Shown here: positions 37,201 to 45,786 of the stretch, in pieces
How the letters are laid out: each line of letters opens with the position of its first letter
How positions within the stretch are numbered: the stretch's first letter is position 1
Assembly: GCA_034769895.1 (NCBI GenBank)
Contig: CM068367.1
Span: forward strand, 127,894,927-127,958,926
Length of the DNA stretch: 64,000 bases
Source: Magicicada septendecula
Lineage: Eukaryota; Arthropoda; Insecta; Hemiptera; Cicadidae
Reading direction: 5' to 3'
The notes under the pieces: generated by a model
The model's database searches: none
Told to the model about the DNA's origin: nothing
Seen by the model: the letters and a program-made list of their open reading frames with translations, nothing else
Position numbers and translations under genes: made by a program

Positions 37201-37531
37201 ACCCGACCAGTATATTAAACGGCAGACCGCTCGCCACCAAGAATTCCATATCAATTGCTATACCACAGCTCATCACACTGGCGGAGACTTGCCTACGTAT
37301 TGTTTTATTTTGTCGGCCGGTTGCTCCCAACGAAATAATATTATTCAACGGCAACGTTGGTAAAGTTCTCCCGCACTCTTGCTGTATCCTCTCCAACTCC
37401 GTCGTACTTATGATTGACACGTTCGAACCAGTATCGATCATTAACTTGGCTGGGATGCCTTCTACCTCGGCGTCGACATGTATTATTTCATTATTGAAGT
37501 TATTGGTGGGATTCCTGTTATCCTCTTCCAA
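34274..37531 (-). CDS. pol: Element A Pol (protease, RT, RNase H, integrase)
   Basis: 1085 aa uninterrupted. Protease active site MIDTGSN (Asp at residue 33); RT from about residue 240 with WDTVCRYWQVEL and, at residues 392-395, YVND where family members have YVDD (codon 36350-36352); RNase H around LNCDASDISLG and LTRWILLLQEYN; zinc-binding HHCC region (HVRYGHMG...CRICQLV); integrase core with FLDICGPFPRSGG, TDHGTQF and YHPSSNPAERVLRE. The first codon is TTG, but the frame is open further upstream and overlaps the end of gag in the -1 frame, so Pol is probably made by frameshifting. The altered RT active site, and Arg for Gly in the CGYWQ block, make an active enzyme doubtful. Confidence 0.92.
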   Translation of the reverse strand: MEEDNRNPTNNFNNEIIHVDAEVEGIPAKLMIDTGSNVSIISTTELERIQQECGRTLPTLPLNNIISLGATGRQNKTIRRQVSASVMSCGIAIDMEFLVASGLPFNILVGCDVLRRNSAIIDLRIETLSLFSNGLTWTANLVGSDQVVPDSIHQQIRKINYIHPTSIIEQRIDDTSNEDLWSQKIQEIRDFRSGITGESLTINQANKLINIYNKYKSVFSDEPGKVKNFQCTLQFRDTVDFNQKSYPIAQSRKQAVRAEIEQMINRDIIESSHSPYTSPIVAIPKKNGQVRLCLDAHEINKMIINDRTSPGEIEEILKRFHGTKYFSTWDTVCRYWQVELHPQSRQYLAFIFEGRNYQFKRLPFGLVNSVAVFVHCMDQILGQEALQFTTVYVNDLLVSSETWEEHCYRVEHVLQKLATNNITLKLAKSHFIVKEIQFLGFILNDQGISPSAEKVEAIQNFPTHKNRRQLQSFLGLCNYYRKFQEKYSELTARFQPQLSSKNKWIWGNEQQNILSLIKQKFLEPIILRHPDFNKPFFLNCDASDISLGTTLYQEDEEGEHLVICFASRALNQCEKNYHVTEKELLSVVFACGKFRTYILGYSVTVRTDHKSISFLKRCKLSHGRLTRWILLLQEYNLKWEYIPGRKNVVADVLSRVDIDKQTFEGEKESILKVYHILSSSAGLQSIFEHLSTHQQTDPKLISIITRLEAGDETISQYYKIHNGILFSRPSLYKEEWKIIIPTHIEKEIVFNYHVRYGHMGALKVVKALEESCHIKDINRKVRKYIRNCRICQLVKTNNEKREGQMIPITSQSKLEKVFLDICGPFPRSGGRHRYKYLVIIMDHYTKFVKLYLANRVTTNKVLEILINQYFPTVGKLVSIITDHGTQFKGRKWRDTLLSMGVHTYKTSVYHPSSNPAERVLREVGRLLRMYCHDQQRRWQEYLEATEEFLNLAYHPAIGITPYSAMYERQPPREIEDILEFPREHKYIFNRIQFQYKVAEDQEKRRNKYDKSMGKVINYTVGEKVLLKNRELPSSLEGITKKLLLLYTGPYIVSKNNNNNTYEIKEMNSNKVKGVFNQASMKKFYE

Positions 37532-37623
37532 TAACTCATGTCTGATGTCCTTTAGGTAGTTGCACCCTATGACTGTGATACGATTGTTATTATACTTATG
37601 ATTGCACTCATTATTATGATTAT

Positions 37624-37684
37624 ACCCAGTATTTAGGAGCAGTAACGGGTTCTGGCGATTTATTACTGCCTGTGCCCGTTTAAA
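37624..37684 (-). promoter_or_regulatory. Candidate -1 ribosomal frameshift signal, element A
   Basis: The minus strand has TTTAAAC (37684-37678) phased T-TTA-AAC in the gag frame, 12 nt before the gag TAA (37665-37663). Eight nt further on a stem GCAGTAA (37669-37663) can pair with TTACTGC (37645-37639); a G-U pair can extend it. Loop ACCC (37650-37647) can pair with downstream GGGT (37627-37624), suggesting an H-type pseudoknot. The -1 frame after the heptamer is open into pol. Element C has the same layout at identical spacing. Confidence 0.75.
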
Positions 37685-38523
37685 GGCTCGGCATCATTAT
37701 TCCTTTGAGCCATACTAGTTGATGCCTCAGTTGGGATGCTTAGAGTGGTTCCCTGCCGATCTGTCCTATGGTCTTCCGGTCGTTCGTGGTTAGACCTCCG
37801 TTCAGCGTCATCTAAACTATTACTCCTCCTTGCCGGATAGTACCTTGGTTGGTCCCGTTCTAGGCTCCTCCGCCTTTCTTCGTATCCGCGGTAGCTGTTT
37901 CTTTGATTGTGGTTGAATCCTCGCTGTTGTCCATCTGTGGCTCGTATGAAGTTCACTCTAGGGCGAGGAAACCTATTATTAACGGAATTACCATTATTGG
38001 GACCCACACGATTATTATTATTATGGTAACGACTATTACCATAATTGGGGCTTCTCTGACTATTTGTGTTATTAGGGTAGGGATTGCGGTTACCCTGATA
38101 ACCATTAGAGGGTCGACTCGGGTTTGGATCCGTATTATTATTATTATTGTAACTAAGATTGTTCACATTATTACTATTATTACTAAAATTGTTATTTTGC
38201 GGGTATGCCCGGCCTCCTTGGTACCCAGTGTTTATGTTGTTCGTACCCTGGTTATTGTTCTGATACGTCCTTGGTTCGGGCCCATCACTTCTTCTACGAC
38301 TCTGTCGGTAGTAGTCTTCATTTTCATAGTTTTCGAGGAGTTCTGTCATTGCCTGGATGGTTTTTATTTGGCTGCCCCTCCTCGCACGAATTACCTCTTC
38401 ATCATAATGATAGGACAACTTATTTATTAGGCACTCCTCAGGTATGGCCGGTTCTAAGTGCTTGGCCATACATACCTTGCCGAGGAAATAAGCTGTCACT
38501 GAACTACCGACTTGTGGTTTGTA
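37663..38523 (-). pseudogene. gag: Element A Gag, C-terminal part (split by element B)
   Basis: The frame continues to 38601, but bases above 38527 belong to the LTR of element B. Begins YKPQVGSSVTAYFLGKVCMA, the end of the capsid-like domain (compare C: TSPTTYFWGKVCLARHLEP), and continues with YHYDEEVIRARRGSQIKT. The remainder is an Asn/Arg-rich disordered tail (long N runs mixed with Y, R, P). No CCHC knuckle is present. The frame matches that of the other half at 57345 once element B plus one 4-bp duplication is discounted. Ends at TAA 37663-37665. Confidence 0.85.
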
Positions 38524-38527
38524 GTGG

Positions 38528-39609
38528 TGTAACATGGCATTTTGGCCTGCCTGGTGTAATAGCGCAATTTGTATTTCTTTTATAAAATAAAACAATAACA
38601 TTTTTTCAACAATAGGGACAAAATTTATGAACCAGAGGTATATTTATTGTTAGCGACGGAATTGACCGTGTCAGCACTGCTGTTGACTGCATACGTGACG
38701 ATTATCCAGTAATATTTTGAAAGACAGTTTCAACAACCGGCAAATTGTGCCAAGGTCAACTAATGACAAACACAGAACAGCACAACAAGTTATATAACTA
38801 ACAACAGGCGATCGTTACGTCAGCGCCTTGCATAACAAGAATGTAGGTGTGTCGACGCCAACTGCGTTGTGGCACACACTGAACAAAGCCCAGTCTAACT
38901 CCACCACTCGCGAGTGGTGCACACATATACAAAGTTCCGGAACGGTTTTTTGCGGGCCCGCAACCTAAAATGTAGATACCGCAATGTAACAAAAAATGTG
39001 TATCTATTTATTCTGGTGTTTAAACAGTATTACAACTGCAGAGTGAGTTATTAGAGACAGTGAGTGAAATTGATAAAAAATGCAACCATTCGGCCGTATA
39101 TCAAAATTGGAACTATAAAGCATCTCCGCATCAACAGGAAAGTAGACAATTTTAATTAATTAAAATGCTGGGTTTTCTTTTTTATTTTATAAATTATAAA
39201 GTTGAATTTTAAGGGTCATGGGATAGTATGTGAGCGAGCGTGGGTTTTGGTTTAATTATATATATATATATTACGAAGTGCTGGTTTCCGTTTGAATTAT
39301 TATAGTTAGTCGTAAGTTTATATCTACATGCAAATTCATAAAACTAGTATGATTAGGTGAAGCAAATATTGTTCAGAATGGTATTCTAATAAATTCAAAC
39401 CGAAAAGTAAACAAAAAATTGTCATGCTACAAAAAATAAAGTACCATTTATTTGTGTGTGCAAAATAGGTGTTTGTCATTGCAATGCCTGTCGTGTTTCT
39501 CTGCCTAAGTACATCAGACGACACCCTGGTAAGCCCTGGTAAATAATTACCACTGGTAAGTAACAAATTTCAATATTCAATAATTTAATTTAAAGCTCGT
39601 ATAGCTTCA
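38528..39609 (+). repeat. Element B 5' LTR
   Basis: 1082 bp, TG...CA. Contains AATAAAAC near the start and a CpG-richer block around 38800-38960. Partner at 56258-57340. Confidence 0.92.
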
Positions 39610-39610
39610 A

Positions 39611-39630
39611 TGGCGCCCTTTAACAGTGAC
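39611..39630 (+). promoter_or_regulatory. Primer binding site candidate, element B
   Basis: TGGCGCCCTTTAACAGTGAC one base after the 5' LTR, the expected place and TGG start for pairing with a tRNA 3' end. The tRNA was not identified. Confidence 0.65.
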
Positions 39631-39667
39631 TTTGTAAATTAAGTAAAATTTTCAAACTGATCGAAAA

Positions 39668-42092
39668 ATGGCAGAGAAAAGCGAGAGTGTAAATTTATGT
39701 GAAGATGTTGGGGAGGGGTCAATTTTCAATGTTACGCAAGACAATTTAATATCGACAAATATTAACGAAAGTATAGACAATACAACACACGAATTAACGA
39801 TTGAGACAGTAGACGCAAAAGTAAGCGATAATGTAAATATATTTAATCAGTTAGCGTTAATAATGGAAATGATGTCAGGAATGAAAACTGAAATCAATGA
39901 TAAACTTGACAAACAAAATGAGAAAATGAAATCAGAAAATAATAACTTAAAAACTGAGATCAAATCAGAAAGTAATAATTTGAAAGCCGAGATTAAATCC
40001 GAAATAAATGTTGTAAATATGAGTTTGAATGAAATGAAAACAGAAAACAACAATTTGAATCAAATATATTGGGACTTACCGTCTGCGGCTTTCCAGAAAC
40101 AGCGTCTTTATAAATTTACATGTTTCGGGACCCTTGTCCCATCATCAGAATTTAAAAGTAATTGTGTATCATTTAAATATGATACACTTGTCAAACACTT
40201 AAAATATTAAAATCTAATATAAAATAACTTACTATAACATATTATAATATTTACAACGAGTACGAAGGTTACCGATGTACATCGTATGAAAACCGACCGC
40301 GTACTCAACTATGAGTACGCGGTCGGGTCGGTTTTCATACCATGTACATCGGTAACCTTCGTACTCGTAAATATTATAATATGTTATAGTAAGTTATTTT
40401 ATATTAGATTTTAATATTTTAAGTGTTTGACAAGTGTATCATATTTAAATGATACACAATTACTTTTAAATTCTGATGATGGGACAAGGGTCCCGAAACA
40501 TGTAAATTTATAAAGACGCTGTTTCTGGAAAGCCGCAGACGGTAAGTTCCAATATATTTGATTGAACAACACGTGGCTTGGTACTAAACATTTAGGATTT
40601 ATTCCTTTTAAACAACAACAATTTGAAAGCTGAGATCAAATCAGAAGTAAATACTGTAAATGCTAAACTGACTGATTTAAATAACGAGTTTATAAATGTG
40701 AGGAGCGAATTGAGAGCGAGTGAAATATATATGAATAACCGTTTGGAAAGTATGAGTGAGGTTATTGTTGGAGTGAAAGATGTGTTGACTAGTGATATCA
40801 ATAAGATACAAACTGAGATGAAAAATGATATCAAAATAATTAACGAGAAACAAAAAGAGAAAATGTTAGAAACAAATAAAAAATTTGACACGTTAACAAA
40901 TAAATTTAATGATAAATTTAAAAAACAAAATGACCAAATTGACTGTAATGTTCAATGTATAATTAACGAATGTGAACAAATCAGACGAGCTAGTGAAATA
41001 CAAGAAAATATAAATGATGAATTCAGAAGTAATTTTGAACAAGTTGATGCAATTAAAATTAATGTTACTAGTTTAAAGAATAAACAAGCAGAACATGAGC
41101 GTGAAATAGTTAAAGTTAGAGAAGACTTGAATGTAACCATTAACCAGAAATTAAGTAATGTGAGTGAGAGAGTGAATGTGGAAGTAGAATTAGGATATTT
41201 TAGTAATGAAAGTAGGGGAGTGAACCCCATACAATTTTTGAACTCTATAAAAAGTTTTAATAAATATAACCAAGAAAGTTGGGAGATTACGTTAGTAAGG
41301 ATTTTAAAGTATTTTAAAGGGGATGCTAAAATATGGGCGGATGCTCATAATGATAACTGGGTAGATTTTAATGAGTTTGAGCAAGCATTTAGAAATAAGT
41401 ACTGGTCAGAAGAGAAACAAGAGGGGTTACGTAGTATCATAATGGGGTGGGGAAATTTTAATATTAAGCACATGAGTATTACATCGTATGTGACGAGACT
41501 ATATAGTCAAGTTAAATATTTAGAACCACCAATGCCTCTTTCATCTTTTATTAGATACATCAGTAAACATTTACCCAAGGACATACGGTCCACAATCAGA
41601 ACCCGGGATTTTGCCAATATCGCAGAGTTAGAAAAAATATTAGAGGCATACCAGAGTATGAAAGAGGAAGAGGACAATAAGTATCAATTTAGAGTTAGTG
41701 AATCGAACCAAACAAATACTGAAGTAAGACAACCAGACCATTTTATTAGTAATGTGAGCAGATCAGGGGAGGGGGCGTGGTTATGTCCAAACCCTAATTG
41801 TGGAGCCAGTAATTATAATGGGTCGCGGAATCAATGTTACCGGTGTAAGGGTCCGAGGAGTAGTGCCCAAGGGAGAGTAGAGAATTATAATAGGGGTTGC
41901 GATCAATTTAGAGGGAATCATAGAGGGAGAGGTTTTACTAGTAACCGAGGAGTATCTGGAAATTTTAATCATAGAGGTAGAGGGGGATATGTTAGTAACC
42001 CAAACGAAACTCGGGGCGTGGAAGTACCAGCTCATAGTCAAAACAGTAGGGGGGTTTACAGTGAACCACCACCTCCACATCCGTTAAACTAA
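39668..42092 (+). pseudogene. gag: Element B Gag with RanBP2-type zinc finger (interrupted)
   Basis: Starts at ATG 39668, 57 bp after the PBS. Charged coiled-coil N-terminus with heptad-like repeats (SENNNLKTEIKSE units) continues past the insertion at 40060-40613. A capsid-like domain follows with GVNPIQFLNSIKSF, WADAHNDNWVDFNEFEQAF and NKYWSEEKQEGL (about 41220-41450). Near 41775-41850 is W-L-CPNPNC-(x11)-C-Y-R-C-KGPR, a RanBP2-type zinc finger (usual C-x2-4-C-x10-C-x2-C, here one residue longer). It is followed by RG-rich sequence (FRGNHRGRG, NFNHRGRGG). No CCHC knuckle. Reading frames on the two sides agree once the insertion plus one 14-bp duplication (568 bp) is discounted. Stop TAA 42090-42092. 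Confidence 0.85.
40060..40613. mobile_element. Palindromic insertion with paired hammerhead-like cores in B gag
   Basis: Inverted arms meet near 40310 and together span about 40058-40563, followed by a 50-nt unpaired tail (40564-40613). Perfect 14-bp duplication AACAACAATTTGAA (40046-40059 and 40614-40627). Each arm has CTGATGA, stem GGGAC/GTCCC, GAAA (plus 40473-40498; minus 40148-40123), matching the invariant hammerhead core. No protein coded. Most likely a non-autonomous Penelope-type element; it inserted after B. Confidence 0.85.
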
Positions 42093-42125
42093 TAAGGGCG
42101 GTTGAAAAAGAAAGCCCCAGCCGTC
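42083..42125 (+). promoter_or_regulatory. Candidate -1 frameshift signal, element B
   Basis: GTTAAAC (42083-42089) phased G-TTA-AAC in the gag frame directly before the gag stop. After a 7-nt spacer, GGCGGTTG (42097-42104) can pair with CAGCCGTC (42118-42125) to give 8 bp including two G-U pairs. The -1 frame stays open only to a TGA overlapping the pol ATG (ATGA at 42136), so either a 1-nt indel separates the frames now or pol starts by reinitiation. Confidence 0.5.
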
Positions 42126-42135
42126 TAGTAATCAC

Positions 42136-44108
42136 ATGACAATAGGGTCACTAATTACCAATATACATAATGATTTATCGGACGAAGAAGCGGGTGAGAG
42201 TAATAATGCTTTCGGGATGGCAGAATTTGAAGCCGAAGTGTTTAATTCTAAATATATTTTTCTAGTAGATTCAGGGAGTGAACTGACTGCTATAGACGAT
42301 AGAATGTTTGAAAAAATCAAAAATCAGACTACAGAAACAATTCCACAATTACCAGTACTGGGAATTAGCGTTATAGGAGTAACGGGTGTTCGCAGTAAAA
42401 AAGTAACTAAACAAATAATGCTACAATTAAAAGTAAATGAGAACACAATAAATGTACCTTTCTTAGTTATTCCAGGACTAAACATGGGAGCTATAATAGG
42501 TAATGATTTCTTAAATAATTTCAAAGTAGAGTTAAATTATTACACACAGACTATGAAAATAAACAATAATAATAATATAGTTGAAATTCCATTCATACAA
42601 AAGAAAATGGTAGGAATGAAAGCTTTAAAAATAATCAGTAAGGGAATGTTAATTTCTGACAATGATATAAATGAGTGTAGATCCTTAATGATAAATTATT
42701 GTAACTTGAGGGTAAATAATAATGAGTTATTTGAAAGTGAAAATAATTGGGAGGAGAAAATGAATAAAATCTTATATCAAGAGGGGGAATTTAGCTATCA
42801 AGACAGGGAGAAAATAGTACTAATAATAAACAAAAATAAATTTGTTTTTTCAGATGAACCCGGTTTAGTAAAGAATTTTAAAGGTAAATTAGTCGTTAAA
42901 GAAAAAACACCCTTTGCACCTAAAACCTATCCGGTACCATACTCCAAGAGGGGTTTAGTACAGGAGGAAATAAATAAAATGTTGAGGGAAGGTATAATAG
43001 AAAAATCTACATCACCATATTCCAACCCTTTAGTAGTGGTGACAAAGAAAGATTTATCGATAAGGTTATGTTTAGACTCAAGACAGGTAAACAGAATAAT
43101 TGTTCCAGACAGAGAATCACCGGAACCAGTAAGCGAAATTCTGCAACGTTTTAGTGGGACCAAATACATCACCACCCTAGACTTGACTGCAGGCTACTGG
43201 CAGATAGAGCTGGAAGAGGAGTCTCGACAGTATGTGGCTTTTCTATACAACGGTAGGAATTACCAATTTCGCCGACTACCTTTTGGACTAAACGTAAGTG
43301 TTTCAATTTTTATCAAATGCCTGGATTATGTGCTAGGGAGAGAGATTTTAGAATTCACAACCGTTTATGTAGATGATATAGTAATTACATCACCAGACAT
43401 TGATACACACTGTGAAAGATTAGATAGGGTACTAGGTAGACTGCATGAGTATGGCATAACAGTTAAATTTAAGAAGTCAGAATTTTTGAAAGAACAAGTT
43501 AATTTTTTAGGACATATAATTTCAGCAAGGGGTATCAGTACAGACCCTAAGAAGGTAGAAATAATACAAAATTTTCCGATACCAAAAAATGTTAAACAGT
43601 TGCAAAGTTTTTTAGGCTTGTGCAATTATTATAGGCAATTTGTAGACAAATATTCATATTTAACAGTACAATTGGGACATTTATTAAATAAAGACAATCG
43701 ATGGCGGTGGAATTTAAAAGAGCAAAATATATTCGAGCTGATAAAAAATAAATTCTTAAACACAGTTATATTAGCTCATCCTAATTTTTCAGAGCCGTTT
43801 TATATACACACAGACGCATCAGACATTGCTTTGGGAGTAGAGTTGTTTCAGTTAGATGGGAGTGATAACCACCAAGTAGTAGCTTTTGCAAGTAGGTCTC
43901 TCTCAAATAGTGAAAAGAACTACACTACTACGGAGAAGGAGGCGTTATCAATAGTTTTCGCCTGTAGAAAGTTCAGAACGTACTTGTTAGGAAATAAGGT
44001 AATCATAAGGTCCGACCATCAAGCTTTAACGTTTTTAAAGAACTGTAAATTAACGCATGGTAGGTTAGTGCGGTGGATGCTAATATTACAAGAATATGAC
44101 TTAACAGT
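42136..44108 (+). pseudogene. pol: Element B Pol, N-terminal part (protease, RT, RNase H)
   Basis: Open from ATG 42136. Protease site LVDSGSE (Asp residue 45). RT with LDLTAGYWQIEL, YQFRRLPFGL and an intact YVDD (VYVDDIVITS). RNase H with IHTDASDIALG, SEKNYTTTEKEAL and LTHGRLVRW. The frame is cut at 44108 after EYDLTV by element C and resumes at 53175. An upstream in-frame TGA (42103-42105) shows the frame does not extend into gag. This half carries no internal defect. Confidence 0.9.
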
Positions 44109-45719
44109 TATAACACTATCTATTTAATAATGGAATAATAACTCATGGATATGATTTAATAACATAATGATTTAATCTGTGTAACATAAATTCAATTATT
44201 GGAAAATTCCATTCGATACATAAGGTTGTCACAGGGTCGATATTTATCTCAGGATTTATAATTAAATAATTTTAATATATTTCGTGGGAATTCTTGTGGC
44301 TGCTATGAAAAGTTCCTTTGCATGTTGATTAATAATAGAGAGTACCTTTACAAACAATATATTACTTATAATCTAAAAATTTACACAAATTATATATTAA
44401 GTTACATACAAGTTTTGACGATATTCAATTTGTCCGTCTCAGAAAATAATGTAGTTTATCAATGTGTACAATAAATGTTTCCTTGTAATCACTGTTAGCT
44501 TATAGATTGAATTTGGTTGCACTTTAAAATGTTGACTAGTGATTAGTGTTAGTGTAAATTGTTATATTGTCTAGTGGTTGTTCCTTGTTGAAAAAAAATA
44601 TTGTCAAATTATACTTTACACATCTAGACGATATTGCTGAAGGGTTCCTGGTTGTTTCTGAATATTTTTCTTGATTGTGTGTATTATTTGTTCATGAAAA
44701 TGGTAGTGGAAGGATTATTATCTTCGATGATGGTCCTTCAGATCTTCTTTCACACACGGGTCATCTATTTTTATATACTTTTAATTACCTCTAGACACGC
44801 ACTATTCAACTGCTTTCCATCACAATTAACAATTAAGTGTTATTTCTTCTTTCTTTTAGTTACCTACTCATACAAATTTCTTAAATTTTGATTGGTCATT
44901 TATGTACAGTTTAAATGTTATAGGATCAACACCCGTTACCTACATTATATTTTATAAATTACCTTTAATAGATAATTTTATTATTATACTCTAATTATAT
45001 ATGCAATGTTTATACAATTATTAATTAGATAATTATAAACAATTTGATACTAAACATGCCTCAGTTTATAACTGTAAAACCTTATTAATTTGAATTTCTA
45101 TGATATGTGGTGGAACAATTTGTTATGATTTATTGTAATTTCTACTTTGACTACCTGAGATAAATATATTTACATAAATTAACTGGTGACATAAAATCTT
45201 ATAACATACAACAAAACTCTTAATAATAATAATTGTTTTTGACAGTTTTAGTTTATTTATACTGCTAAACTATTGTCTGTATGATAAACTAAAATTCTGT
45301 CTAATAATAACAATAAAACACTTTTCATACAAAAATAATTAACACTGTTTAACAGTAGTCTGTGTCACTATTTATATTCTGTCACTCATATAACTGTAAG
45401 GTTTGTGTCCCTTTTTCTATCCTTAAAATATGTCGATACAATTTTGTTAATACAATTTTAATTTATGATTAGGTACTCTTTATTGGGTTTGGTTGTTATT
45501 ATTCAGGGTAAGTTGATTAGGCCTACTAGGTTTATTTATTTCACTTTTTTCTGTTTACTGCCCTATTCTACTGGGTTATTTCTGGGTTTCTGGATAATAT
45601 TATATAAGTCAAACCAAATAGTTTTCCTTTAATTTGCTTTCAATTATTATTTCTTGTTTCTTCTCTGGATCAGATTCCACTATTATTTACTATTCTTTTG
45701 TAACATTTGTTTCGTTACA
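44109..45719 (-). repeat. Element C 3' LTR
   Basis: 1611 bp, starting TGTAACGAAAC on the minus strand. Near-identical to 51564-53174. Confidence 0.93.
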
Positions 45720-45735
45720 AATTGCCTCCCTTCAG
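45720..45735 (-). promoter_or_regulatory. Polypurine tract of element C
   Basis: Minus strand CTGAAGGGAGGCAATT abutting the 3' LTR; the preceding ATTACTTCTG is shared with element A. Confidence 0.7.
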
Positions 45736-45786
45736 AAGTAATTATTTCTGAACACTTCATTAGGTGTGAGGACATAATTACTTATG

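Noticed and set aside
38798..38992. 64-aa frame identical in both element B LTRs (also 56525-56719)
   Set aside because: Antisense to the element, no domain; identity follows from LTR duplication.
44634..44891. 85-aa hydrophobic frame in both element C LTRs (also 52089-52346)
   Set aside because: Runs antisense to the element, AT-rich Phe/Leu/Tyr composition, conserved only because the LTRs are recent duplicates.
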